64,000 nucleotides of DNA from Variovorax boronicumulans (GTDB lineage Bacteria; Pseudomonadota; Gammaproteobacteria; Burkholderiales; Burkholderiaceae_C), in assembly GCF_029892485.1 (NCBI RefSeq), contig NZ_JARXVG010000002.1, positions 124,001-188,000 of the forward strand, written 5' to 3'. Of the stretch, positions 1 to 11,085 are shown one piece after another. The notes beneath the pieces are model-generated. The model searched no databases and was not told the origin of the DNA. It was given only the letters and a program-made list of their open reading frames with translations. How positions within the stretch are numbered: the stretch's first letter is position 1; each line of letters opens with the position of its first letter. The translations under genes were made by a program, and so were the position numbers.

Positions 1-382
<382 letters not shown>

Positions 383-439
383 CTACCGTCTCCGCCCGTG
401 AGGGAGGGCTAGTAGGGCCAGCAGCGAAATCTTGGTCAT
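383..439 (-). CDS. leuL: Leucine operon leader peptide
   Basis: An 18-residue open frame reading MTKISLLALLALPHGRRR ending in TAG. Five of seven consecutive residues (LLALLAL) are leucine, using CTG, CTA and CTC codons; the CTA codons are rare in this high-GC genome. It sits just upstream of an intrinsic hairpin and leuA. The arrangement says that ribosome stalling at Leu codons under leucine shortage would prevent formation of the hairpin. Translation itself cannot be proven from sequence. Confidence 0.8.
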   Translation of the reverse strand: MTKISLLALLALPHGRRR

Positions 440-468
440 GAGGGTTGCGAATGTAGCACAGGCCACAG

Positions 469-1293
469 TCAGTTATGCAAGCCCCGCTCGTCGGGCTCCT
501 CGGTCGAGGTGCTGATCACGCTGACCGGCTGGCCCTTGGCCTTGCGCCATGCGTAGACCACATAGCCGCTCAGACCGTAGGCCACGAAGAGGCCGAACAG
601 CACCGTCGGCGGATGGATGTTGATGACCGCGATGCCCAGCGCAATGAGCACGATCACGACGAATGGCACGCTCTTTTTCATCTGCACGTCCTTGAAGCTG
701 TAGAACGGCGCGTTCGTCACCATCGAGAGACCCGCATAGAGCGTGAACGCGAAGGTGACCCAGGTGATCTGCGTCCACGAGAGGTACAGCACCTCACCGC
801 CGCGCTTGCCCCATTCGTTCACGAGCCAGATGAAGCCCGCCACGAGCGCAGCCGCCGCCGGCGATGGCAGCCCCTGGAACCAGCGCTTGTCGACCACACC
901 GGTGTTCACGTTGAAACGCGCAAGCCGCAATGCAGCACAGGCGCAATAAACGAAGGCCGCGATCCAGCCCCAGCGCCCCAGGCCCTTGAGGGACCATTCG
1001 TAGGCGATGAGCGCTGGCGCCGCGCCGAACGACACCATGTCGGACAGCGAATCCATCTGCTCGCCGAACGCGCTTTGCGTGTTGGTCATGCGTGCGACGC
1101 GCCCGTCCAGGCTGTCGAGGATCATCGCGGCGAACACGCCGAGCGCAGCGAGGTCGAAGCGCGCGTTCATGGCCATCACGACCGAATAGAAGCCGCCGAA
1201 CAACGCCGCCAGCGTGAACAGGTTCGGCAGGATGTAGATGCCCTTGCGACGTTTGCGCGGCTGCACATCGTCGGGGAGCGTGTCGTCATGCAT
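469..1293 (-). CDS. pssA: CDP-diacylglycerol--serine O-phosphatidyltransferase
   Basis: An integral membrane enzyme that makes phosphatidylserine from CDP-diacylglycerol and serine, the precursor of phosphatidylethanolamine. The CDP-alcohol phosphatidyltransferase signature is intact: DSLDGRVAR followed by G-x3-D-x3-D (GEQMDSLSD). About seven hydrophobic segments follow. The start at 1293 (MHDDTLPDD) is preferred because GGAGG lies 8 nt upstream; an in-frame ATG 15 nt earlier overlaps that ribosome binding site. The gene lies between ilvC and leuA on the same strand, a common arrangement in betaproteobacteria. A strong terminator separates it from ilvC. Confidence 0.93.
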   Translation of the reverse strand: MHDDTLPDDVQPRKRRKGIYILPNLFTLAALFGGFYSVVMAMNARFDLAALGVFAAMILDSLDGRVARMTNTQSAFGEQMDSLSDMVSFGAAPALIAYEWSLKGLGRWGWIAAFVYCACAALRLARFNVNTGVVDKRWFQGLPSPAAAALVAGFIWLVNEWGKRGGEVLYLSWTQITWVTFAFTLYAGLSMVTNAPFYSFKDVQMKKSVPFVVIVLIALGIAVINIHPPTVLFGLFVAYGLSGYVVYAWRKAKGQPVSVISTSTEEPDERGLHN

Positions 1294-1407
1294 TGAATTT
1301 GCCTCCATCCCTCATGGGCACTGCGCTGGCAGCTATCCATTCGATAGCATTTTGATCTGTGAGTCGCATGGTTCGCAGTGTAGTTCAGGGGGCGCTGCGC
1401 CCCCCGA

Positions 1408-1440
1408 CAAACAAAAGGGCCACCGCAACGGGTGGCCCTT
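1408..1440 (-). terminator. Intrinsic terminator after ilvC
   Basis: Ten-bp stem AAGGGCCACC / GGTGGCCCTT (arms 1431-1440 and 1415-1424) with a 6-nt loop, followed on the minus strand by TTTTGTTTG. It lies 38 nt beyond the ilvC stop. It would end the ilvBHC transcript before pssA. A second GC-rich hairpin without a T tract (1387-1406) follows it. Confidence 0.85.
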
Positions 1441-1477
1441 GGAAAAGAGTGCCGAAGCACCCTTCCTGTTTCGAAGA

Positions 1478-2509
<1,032 letters not shown>

Positions 2510-2547
2510 TTAATCTCGAGCACCCCCTGAAGCGGGGGTGCGTTCAC

Positions 2548-2811
2548 TCACAGTTGACCGGAGGAATTCCGGTCCTTCATTTGCTGGTTGATGGACACGA
2601 GGTTGTCGTGAATGCGGAACAGCAGGATCAGCAATTCGCTGTAGACGCGAACCATGATCGCGCCGAAAACAAGAATACCGATGGCAGCCAGGATGCGGCC
2701 TTGGAACAACGAGATGACCGTTGCCGCGAGCACACCCAGCAGTCCGAGGAAATACAGAATCCGAATGATGATCGGGGTCACCATCTTCTCGAAACCCAGC
2801 AAGTCTTGCAT
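2548..2811 (-). CDS. Small DUF4282-like membrane protein
   Basis: An 87-aa protein with two hydrophobic segments (about residues 14-36 and 38-66) and a polar C-terminus. The pattern LLGFEKMVTPxIIRxLYFLG is typical of DUF4282 proteins. Function is unknown. AGGAGAAGGTA directly precedes the ATG. It sits between ilvH (53 nt upstream) and ilvC (53 nt downstream) on the same strand, so it is probably co-transcribed with the branched-chain genes, although nothing in the sequence links it to that pathway. The family assignment is from memory of the pattern. Confidence 0.8.
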   Translation of the reverse strand: MQDLLGFEKMVTPIIIRILYFLGLLGVLAATVISLFQGRILAAIGILVFGAIMVRVYSELLILLFRIHDNLVSINQQMKDRNSSGQL

Positions 2812-2864
2812 TACCTTCTCCTCATGTTGATTTGAAACAGTGAAACTGGAGGATCTTCGCCCCC

Positions 2865-3356
2865 CTACACGCGCAGGATGCGCTCGCCGCGCCCGATGCC
2901 GCTGGCGCCGGTGCGGACAGTCTCGAGGATAGCGCTACGGTCGATCGCTTCCAGAAAAGCGTCGTTTTTGCCGTGATCGCCGGTGAGTTCGATGGTGTAG
3001 CTCTTGTCGGTGACGTCGATGATGCGGCCGCGGAAGATCTCGGCCATGCGCATCATTTCTTCGCGCTCCTTGCCCACCGCGCGCACCTTCACCATCATGA
3101 GCTCGCGCTCGGTGTAGGCGCCTTCGGTGAGGTCGACGACCTTCACGACCTCGATCAGCCGGTTCAGATGCTTGGTGATCTGCTCGATCACGTCGTCCGA
3201 ACCGGTGGTGACGATGGTCATGCGCGAGAGGCTCGGGTCCTCGGTCGGCGCGACGGTCAGCGATTCGATGTTGTAGCCACGGGCCGAGAACAGGCCCACC
3301 ACGCGGGAAAGAGCACCCGGCTCGTTTTCCAGCAGCACTGCAATGATGTGTTTCAT
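2865..3356 (-). CDS. ilvH: Acetolactate synthase small (regulatory) subunit
   Basis: The regulatory partner of IlvB that confers valine feedback inhibition. The N-terminal ACT domain (about residues 2-77) begins MKHIIAVLLENEPGALSRV and includes GLFSARGYNIESLTVAPTED. The C-terminal ferredoxin-like domain covers about residues 80-163. At 163 aa it is the usual length. GGAGT lies about 10 nt before the ATG. It lies 133 nt downstream of the ilvB stop in the same direction. Confidence 0.96.
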   Translation of the reverse strand: MKHIIAVLLENEPGALSRVVGLFSARGYNIESLTVAPTEDPSLSRMTIVTTGSDDVIEQITKHLNRLIEVVKVVDLTEGAYTERELMMVKVRAVGKEREEMMRMAEIFRGRIIDVTDKSYTIELTGDHGKNDAFLEAIDRSAILETVRTGASGIGRGERILRV

Positions 3357-3489
3357 GTTTGCGCGACTCCTCTTTTCGCCAGCGCGGAAGCTTTCGCTTT
3401 CGCCGCCCTCCCCCGCGCACGGTAATGCGCGGGCTCGGCGGGCAATAGATTCGTCAGTAAAGAGTTAAGCGAATGCGCCGAAGATCGGG

Positions 3490-5274
3490 TTAAAGATCTT
3501 CGGAGCCCAACAGCATCTCGGTGATGCCCATGCCGGCCTTCACCATCGGGAACACGTTCTCGGTGGGGTCGGTACGGAAGTCCATGAACACCGTGCGGTC
3601 CTTGAGCTTGCGTGCTTCGCGCAGCGCGGGCTCCACGTCTTGTGGACGCTCGATCAGCATGCCGACGTGGCCATAGGCCTCGGCAAGCTTCACGAAGTTG
3701 GGCAGCGCGTCCATGTAGCTGTGGCTGTAGCGACCGGAGTATTCGATCTCCTGCCACTGGCGCACCATGCCCAGGTAGCGGTTGTTGAGCGAGCAGATCT
3801 TGATCGGCGTGTTGTATTGCAGGCAGGTGGAGAGTTCCTGGATGCACATCTGCACCGAGCCTTCGCCGGTGATGGTGAACACTTCCGAATCGGGCTTCGC
3901 GAGCTTGATGCCCATGGCGTAGGGAATGCCCACGCCCATGGTGCCCAGGCCACCCGAATTGATCCAGCGGCGCGGCTCGTCGAAACGGTAGTACTGGGCG
4001 GCCCACATCTGGTGCTGGCCGACGTCCGACGTGATGTACGCATCGGCGTCCTTGGTCATGTTCCAGAGGGTCTCGACCACGTACTGCGGCTTGATCACGT
4101 CCTTGTTGCCGCGGTCGTACTTGAGGCAGTCGCGCGAGCGCCAAGCCTCGATGGTCTTCCACCAGTCGGCCAGCGCGCCGGCGTCGGGCTTGGTGGTGCT
4201 CTCGCGGATCATCGAGATCAGCTCGGTGAGCACGTCCTTCACGTCGCCGACGATCGGGATGTCGACCTTCACGCGCTTGGAGATGCTCGACGGGTCGATG
4301 TCGACGTGGATGATCTTGCGTTCGTTCGTCGCGAAATGCTTGGGGTTGCCGATCACACGGTCGTCGAAGCGCGCGCCCACGGCCAGCAGCACGTCGCAGT
4401 TCTGCATCGCGTTGTTGGCTTCGATGGTGCCGTGCATGCCCAGCATGCCGAGGAACTTGCGGTCGCTCGCCGGATAGGCACCCAGGCCCATCAGCGTGTT
4501 GGTGACCGGGTAGCCGAGCATGTCGACCAGCGTGCGCAGTTCGTTGCAGGCATTGCCCAGCAGCACGCCGCCACCGGTGTAGATGTACGGGCGCTTGGCT
4601 GCCAGCAGCAGTTGCAGCGCCTTGCGGATCTGCCCGCCGTGGCCCTTGCGCACCGGGTTGTACGAGCGCATCTCGACCTTGTCGGGGTAGCCGGCATAGG
4701 GCGTCTTCTTGAAGGAAACGTCCTTGGGCACGTCCACCACCACCGGGCCCGGACGGCCGCTGCGTGCGATGTGGAAGGCCTTCTTCATCGTCATGGCCAG
4801 ATCCTTCGGATCCTTGACGAGGAAGTTGTGCTTGACGATGGGGCGGGTGATGCCGACCGTGTCGCATTCCTGGAAGGCATCCAGGCCGATGGCCGCCGTC
4901 GGCACCTGGCCCGAGATGATCACCATCGGGATCGAGTCCATGTACGCCGTCGCGATGCCGGTGACCGCATTGGTCAGGCCGGGACCCGAGGTGACCAGCG
5001 CCACGCCGACTTCGCCAGTGGCGCGCGCATAGCCGTCGGCTGCGTGCACTGCGGCCTGCTCGTGGCGCACCAGCACGTGCTGGATGGTGTCCTGCTTGTA
5101 GAACGCGTCGTAGATGTACAGAACCGCGCCGCCGGGATAGCCCCAGACGTACTGGACGCCTTCGGCCTGCAGTGCCTTGATCAGCACTTCAGCGCCCATG
5201 AGTTCTTGAGTTGGGTTGCCAGCGCCAGAGGACGCGGCTGCCGCGGAGATGAGCTCCGCCTTCGAGATTTCCAT
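3490..5274 (-). CDS. ilvB: Acetolactate synthase large (catalytic) subunit, biosynthetic type
   Basis: A thiamine-diphosphate enzyme condensing two pyruvates, or pyruvate and 2-oxobutyrate, at the head of branched-chain amino acid synthesis. Visible are YPGGAVLYIYDA near the N-terminus, the cofactor-activating Glu in VRHEQAAVHAADGYAR, the central FAD-binding domain, and a C-terminal ThDP motif in which GDG is replaced by GEG (ITGEGSVQMCIQEL then NN). The ATG at 5274 is chosen because AAAGG lies 6 nt upstream; an in-frame TTG at 5280 abuts that site. The 284 nt upstream, shared with the divergent sigma factor gene, must hold the ilvBHC promoter; no branched-chain-rich leader peptide was found there. 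Confidence 0.96.
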   Translation of the reverse strand: MEISKAELISAAAASSGAGNPTQELMGAEVLIKALQAEGVQYVWGYPGGAVLYIYDAFYKQDTIQHVLVRHEQAAVHAADGYARATGEVGVALVTSGPGLTNAVTGIATAYMDSIPMVIISGQVPTAAIGLDAFQECDTVGITRPIVKHNFLVKDPKDLAMTMKKAFHIARSGRPGPVVVDVPKDVSFKKTPYAGYPDKVEMRSYNPVRKGHGGQIRKALQLLLAAKRPYIYTGGGVLLGNACNELRTLVDMLGYPVTNTLMGLGAYPASDRKFLGMLGMHGTIEANNAMQNCDVLLAVGARFDDRVIGNPKHFATNERKIIHVDIDPSSISKRVKVDIPIVGDVKDVLTELISMIRESTTKPDAGALADWWKTIEAWRSRDCLKYDRGNKDVIKPQYVVETLWNMTKDADAYITSDVGQHQMWAAQYYRFDEPRRWINSGGLGTMGVGIPYAMGIKLAKPDSEVFTITGEGSVQMCIQELSTCLQYNTPIKICSLNNRYLGMVRQWQEIEYSGRYSHSYMDALPNFVKLAEAYGHVGMLIERPQDVEPALREARKLKDRTVFMDFRTDPTENVFPMVKAGMGITEMLLGSEDL

Positions 5275-5558
5275 GATCAACCTTTGTGTTTTTTCGGGAA
5301 CGAAAAACCTTGGGTGCCCCTTGCCAACCCTTGTGGGGTCGCGCCAGGACTTGAGGCCATGGCCATGAGCGGACTGATGTTCCGCCGGACCTTGACCCGT
5401 TTGCCTTTTGACTTGCAGCGCGGATTATGACACTACCGGCCGTTCAGATTCGCTTCAGGTCGCCTGTAAAGACGACGGGGCATAATCCGCGGCAGAAAAC
5501 ATAAGCGTTCGCTAGACATCCCTTCCCACCCGGCGCACCTTCGCGCGCCCTCTCTCGC

Positions 5559-6125
5559 TTGGCCACTGAACAAGAACTCTCCGACTTCCTGAAAAGCGTC
5601 GAACGGCGCGCTTTCAAGCGCTCGGTCTACCACGTGCGGGACGAAGAAGCGGCGCTCGACATCGTGCAGGACAGCATGATGAAGCTGGCGCAGCACTATG
5701 GCGACAAGCCGGCCAACGAGTTGCCGATGCTGTTCCAGCGCATCCTGTCGAACTGCACGCTCGACTGGTTCCGCCGCCAGAAAACCCGGCGCGCACTGTT
5801 CTCGAATCTCAGCGATTTCGAATCGATCGACGACGACGGCGATTTCGATCTTCTGGAGAACTTCGTCTCGCCAACCGACTCCAGAGAGACGGAGAGCGCC
5901 GAAGACACCACCCGCCGAGCCCAGGTCTTCCACGAGATCGAGGAACAGATCGCCGCATTGCCGGGCCGTCAACGCGAGGCTTTCCTGATGCGTTACTGGG
6001 AGGAAATGGACGTCGCAGAGACGGCCGCTGCGATGGGCTGCTCCGAAGGCAGTGTCAAAACCCATTGTTCGCGCGCCGTTCACGCTCTGAGCAAGGCGCT
6101 CAAGGCCCAGGGAATATCGCTATGA
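5559..6125 (+). CDS. RNA polymerase sigma factor, sigma-70 family (ECF-like)
   Basis: A 188-aa sigma factor. Region 2 is at about residues 8-75 (FLKSVERRAFKRSVYHVRDEE, IVQDSMMKLA, RILSNCTLDWFRRQKTRR). After an acidic linker, region 4 is at about 125-180 (LPGRQREAFLMRYWEEMDVAETAAAMGCSEGSVKTH, a helix-turn-helix). The start is TTG with no good Shine-Dalgarno; it is accepted because region 2 begins only a few residues later. The stop overlaps the next gene (ATGA). The following DUF3619 membrane protein is a candidate anti-sigma partner, but that is an inference from position only. Confidence 0.85.
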   Translation: MATEQELSDFLKSVERRAFKRSVYHVRDEEAALDIVQDSMMKLAQHYGDKPANELPMLFQRILSNCTLDWFRRQKTRRALFSNLSDFESIDDDGDFDLLENFVSPTDSRETESAEDTTRRAQVFHEIEEQIAALPGRQREAFLMRYWEEMDVAETAAAMGCSEGSVKTHCSRAVHALSKALKAQGISL

Positions 6126-6544
6126 ACACTAAGGTTCCAACCTCTTCTATCACCGCCGAAGATCAGTTCGGTCGGCGTCTGGCTGCCCGGCTATCTGCCG
6201 GCAACCAGGATCTGTCGCACGACATCGGCGAGCGGCTGCGCGTGGCGCGCGCGCAGGCCGTGGCCGCGCGCAAGCAAGCGCCGCAGTTGCGGACCGCGCC
6301 CGAGGCGATGAAGTCCGGCAACACGCTCACGCTGGGCGGCGGCTGGTGGACCCGCATCGGATCGGTGGTGCCGCTGATCGCCCTCGTGGCCGGCCTCATC
6401 ACGATCAGCGTGATGCAGGACGACGACCGCGCCAGCGAGCTGGCCGAGGTCGACTCCGCCCTCCTCACCGGCGATCTGCCCCCCGCCGCCTACACCGACC
6501 CGGGCTTCGCCCAATTCCTGAAGGCCGACGGCGCCTCCGACTGA
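6122..6544 (+). CDS. DUF3619 family single-pass membrane protein
   Basis: A 140-aa protein with a basic, helical N-terminal half (about residues 15-65), one transmembrane segment (about 84-104, IGSVVPLIALVAGLITISV) and an acidic C-terminus containing LLTGDLPPAAYTDPGFAQFL, the pattern I associate with DUF3619. The ATG overlaps the sigma factor stop (ATGA), so the two are translationally coupled. This topology resembles small anti-sigma factors, but no zinc motif (HxxxCxxC) is present. Function is unproven. Confidence 0.8.
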   Translation: MNTKVPTSSITAEDQFGRRLAARLSAGNQDLSHDIGERLRVARAQAVAARKQAPQLRTAPEAMKSGNTLTLGGGWWTRIGSVVPLIALVAGLITISVMQDDDRASELAEVDSALLTGDLPPAAYTDPGFAQFLKADGASD

Positions 6545-6558
6545 CCCTTACCGACCGA

Positions 6559-7395
6559 ATGCGACGCCGCTCCAACTCCCGCGCGAAGACATCCCGTCCC
6601 TTGCGCCCGCTCACGGCGGGCGCATTCGTTTGGGCGGGCGCGCTGGCCGTCGCAGCCTTCGGCTTGACGCTCGCCAGCGCCCAGCCGCCGTCCGAAGCCA
6701 ATAAGGCGACCGCCGGCCAAGCGGGAACCACGAACTCCGCCGCGGCCGGCGCCAAGGCAGTCCCGGCGACCAAGCCGCTCTGGAGCGAACTCACCGCGGA
6801 GCAGCAGCAGGCCTTGAAGCCGCTGGTCCAGCACTGGACCACGATGTACACGGGGCAAAAGCGGAAGTGGCTGGCACTGTCACGAAACTTCGCGAACATG
6901 TCGCCCGATGACCAAGTCACCCTGCACAGCCGCATGATCGAATGGGCCGCCCTGAGCAACCAGCAGCGGGCCCAGGCGCGCCTGAACTTCGCCGAGGTCA
7001 AGCGCGTGCCGGCCGACGAACGCAAGGCCAAGTGGGAGCAATACCTGGCCTTGAGCGAGGAAGAAAAGCGCAAGCTCGCCGAACGCGCCCCGGCCAAGCC
7101 GCGCGGCGCGGCCATTCCGGTGCGCCCCGTCTCATCGCAAAAGCTCGTGCCGGTCCCGACCGTCACGCCGCCCGGCCAGCACACGCCCCGCATCGTGCTT
7201 GCGCCGCTGCCAACGCCGCCGGCCGCTTCTGCAGCCGTCCTGGTGACAACGCCGCTGGAGCGCGCGCCCGCCGCAGCTCCCACGATGGCGCCCGCCCCCG
7301 TCAACGTTGCCTCGCCGCCAGTTCCCGCCGAGGCGCAAGTCCCGGCGCCCTCGCCGACGCCAGCGGCGAGCGAGCCGCCCCCTGCCGCCCCCTGA
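6559..7395 (+). CDS. DUF3106 domain protein with signal peptide
   Basis: A 278-aa exported protein. The N-terminus is twin-Arg-rich (MRRRSNSRAKTSR) with a hydrophobic stretch and an ASA-Q cleavage site near residue 42. The DUF3106 core (about 75-175) is visible as repeated WxxLTxEQQQAL, NMSPDDQ and LSEEEKRKL motifs. The last 100 residues are a Pro/Ala-rich low-complexity tail. It starts 14 nt after the DUF3619 gene. Function is unknown; proteins with this core are envelope-associated. Confidence 0.8.
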   Translation: MRRRSNSRAKTSRPLRPLTAGAFVWAGALAVAAFGLTLASAQPPSEANKATAGQAGTTNSAAAGAKAVPATKPLWSELTAEQQQALKPLVQHWTTMYTGQKRKWLALSRNFANMSPDDQVTLHSRMIEWAALSNQQRAQARLNFAEVKRVPADERKAKWEQYLALSEEEKRKLAERAPAKPRGAAIPVRPVSSQKLVPVPTVTPPGQHTPRIVLAPLPTPPAASAAVLVTTPLERAPAAAPTMAPAPVNVASPPVPAEAQVPAPSPTPAASEPPPAAP

Positions 7396-7408
7396 CACCA
7401 AGGTTTCG

Positions 7409-7969
7409 ATGGTTTCCAGCTCTCCCGAGGCCTCGGGGCCCGATCAGCCTGCCTCCTCGGCAACCAGCGTTTCGCCTTCGACTGTGCCCGGCCTCTGGCG
7501 CCGGATGGCCTGCTGGCTCTACGAGGGCATGCTCCTTTTCGCGGTCGCGATGACGGCCGGATGGCTCTTCAGCGCGCTGAGCCAGATGCGCAACGCCGTG
7601 GATGAGACACGCCGTCCGCTGCTGCTGGCCTATCTCTTCGTGGTGTTCGGCATGTATTTCGTCTGGTTCTGGTCCAAGGGCCAGACCCTGGGCATGAAAA
7701 CCTGGAACATCCGCATCGTCGACCGTCAAGGCCGCCCCGTCACGCAAGCGCGCGCCTTCGTACGCTACCTGCTGAGCTGGATCTGGCTGCTCCCGCCACT
7801 GGCCCTCCACCCGCTGCTGGGCGTACCCGTCGTCGAGACGCTGGTTCTGCTGTTCGGCTGGATTGCCGTCTGGGCCGTTCTGGCACGTTTCCACCCCGAG
7901 CGCCAGTTCTGGCACGACGCCTGGGCCGGTACACGGCTCATCACCTCCAAGCCCATGAGCCGCCGATGA
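7409..7969 (+). CDS. RDD family membrane protein
   Basis: A 186-aa membrane protein. The RDD hallmark is WRRMACWLYEGMLLFAV, with the Arg preserved and the two Asp less well conserved. Later come KGQTLGMKTWNIRIVDRQGRPVT and the C-terminal FHPERQFWHDAWAGTRLI. It has about four hydrophobic segments. The start at 7409 is chosen from AAGG 5 nt upstream; longer in-frame starts would run into the preceding gene. It overlaps dgkA by 4 nt (ATGA). RDD proteins are poorly characterised and some act as ion exchangers. Confidence 0.85.
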   Translation: MVSSSPEASGPDQPASSATSVSPSTVPGLWRRMACWLYEGMLLFAVAMTAGWLFSALSQMRNAVDETRRPLLLAYLFVVFGMYFVWFWSKGQTLGMKTWNIRIVDRQGRPVTQARAFVRYLLSWIWLLPPLALHPLLGVPVVETLVLLFGWIAVWAVLARFHPERQFWHDAWAGTRLITSKPMSRR

Positions 7970-8373
7970 GTGCCCCGCACCAGCTTCCCGATTCCGCCGT
8001 CAATCCGCAGAAGGCCCGCAAGGGATTCGAGCGTGTCTTTCATGCCACCCTGATCTCCCTGCACGGGCTTCGTGCCGGCTGGAGCGAACCCGCTTTCCGG
8101 CAGGAAGCGATCCTCTCGATCGTGATGATCCCGGCGGCCTTTTGGCTCGGGCGCAACTGGGTCGAAGTGGCGCTGCTCGCCGGCAGCGCCATCCTGGTGA
8201 TGATCGTGGAGCTGCTCAACACTGCCGTCGAGGCCGCCATCGACCGCATCGGCCCCGAATGGCACGACCTCTCCAAGCGCGCCAAGGACATGGGCAGCGC
8301 TGCCGTGCTGTTGTCGCTCACGTTGTGCGGTGGCATCTGGGCCGCGGCGTTGTGGGCGCGCTTCGTGTCATGA
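7966..8373 (+). CDS. dgkA: Diacylglycerol kinase (prokaryotic, membrane)
   Basis: A 135-aa trimeric membrane kinase that phosphorylates diacylglycerol to phosphatidic acid and recycles lipid from osmoregulated glucan and lipid A modification. Present are the N-terminal amphipathic helix (KGFERVFHATLISLHGLRAGW), EPAFRQE, the catalytic signature ELLNTAVEAAIDRIGPEWHDLSKRAKDMGSAAV, and three transmembrane helices. The start overlaps the RDD gene stop by 4 nt. Confidence 0.95.
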   Translation: MSAPHQLPDSAVNPQKARKGFERVFHATLISLHGLRAGWSEPAFRQEAILSIVMIPAAFWLGRNWVEVALLAGSAILVMIVELLNTAVEAAIDRIGPEWHDLSKRAKDMGSAAVLLSLTLCGGIWAAALWARFVS

Positions 8374-8397
8374 GCGGTCCCGAGGCATGATGGCGAG

Positions 8398-8988
8398 ATG
8401 AATCCTGAATTTTCGATCTGTGTGTATTGCGGCTCGCGCCCCGGCGAGCGCCCCGAGTTTTCCGAGGCCGCCAGGGCGGTCGGCCAGTGGATCGGCCAGC
8501 ACGGCGGCCAACTGGTCTACGGCGGTGGCCGCACCGGCCTGATGGGCACGGTGGCCGAAGCCACCCGCCTGGCCGGCGGCCGCGTCGTCGGCATCATTCC
8601 CAAGGCCCTGGTCGACAAGGAACTGGCCAACACGCTGTGCGACGAGCTGCACGTGGTGGACACCATGCACGAGCGCAAGGCCATGATGGGCGAGCGCGCC
8701 GACGCCTTCATCGCCTTGCCGGGCGGCATTGGCACCTTCGAGGAACTGTTCGAGATCTGGACCTGGCGCCAGCTCGGCTACCACGACAAGCCGACGGGCA
8801 TTCTCAATACCGCCGGCTACTACGACAAGCTGCTCGACTTTCTCGCCCACAGCGTGCGCGAAGGCTTCATGGGCGACTGGCAGATGCAGCTGATCCGCAC
8901 CGGCACCGATACGACCGAACTGCTCACGGCGCTGCGCGCCGAAGTGCCGCTCCATCCGCGCGAAGACAGGCTGTCGGAAAACCTCTGA
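8398..8988 (+). CDS. LOG family protein (TIGR00730; cytokinin riboside 5'-monophosphate phosphoribohydrolase-like)
   Basis: A 196-aa Rossmann-like protein with the LOG motifs VYCGSRPGERPEF, YGGGRTGLMGTVAEA and PGGIGTFEELFEIWTW (about residues 110-125). Characterised members hydrolyse AMP or cytokinin nucleotides to free base and ribose 5-phosphate. In a bacterium of this kind the physiological role is uncertain. It is followed by a bidirectional terminator shared with the convergent P-II gene. Confidence 0.9.
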   Translation: MNPEFSICVYCGSRPGERPEFSEAARAVGQWIGQHGGQLVYGGGRTGLMGTVAEATRLAGGRVVGIIPKALVDKELANTLCDELHVVDTMHERKAMMGERADAFIALPGGIGTFEELFEIWTWRQLGYHDKPTGILNTAGYYDKLLDFLAHSVREGFMGDWQMQLIRTGTDTTELLTALRAEVPLHPREDRLSENL

Positions 8989-9003
8989 CGCCCGCCTCGA
9001 AAG

Positions 9004-9032
9004 AAAAAGCCCCGGTCGACGGGGCTTTTTTG
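9004..9032. terminator. Bidirectional intrinsic terminator between LOG gene and glnB
   Basis: An 11-bp stem (AAAAAGCCCCG / CGGGGCTTTTT) with a 5-nt loop and T runs on both strands, placed between two convergent stop codons (8988 and 9035). Confidence 0.92.
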
Positions 9033-9034
9033 AT

Positions 9035-11067
<2,033 letters not shown>

Positions 11068-11085
11068 ACAAAGGAAGAAAAAGGC

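Noticed and set aside
1387..1406. GC-rich hairpin near the ilvC end
   Set aside because: It lacks a T tract; the better terminator lies just beside it at 1408-1440. Kept only as a note there.
5276..5367. Small minus-strand frame starting MAMASSPGATPQGL and ending at the ilvB start, as a possible ilv leader peptide
   Set aside because: It has almost no Val, Leu or Ile codons, and no terminator hairpin with a T tract follows, so it does not fit an attenuator.
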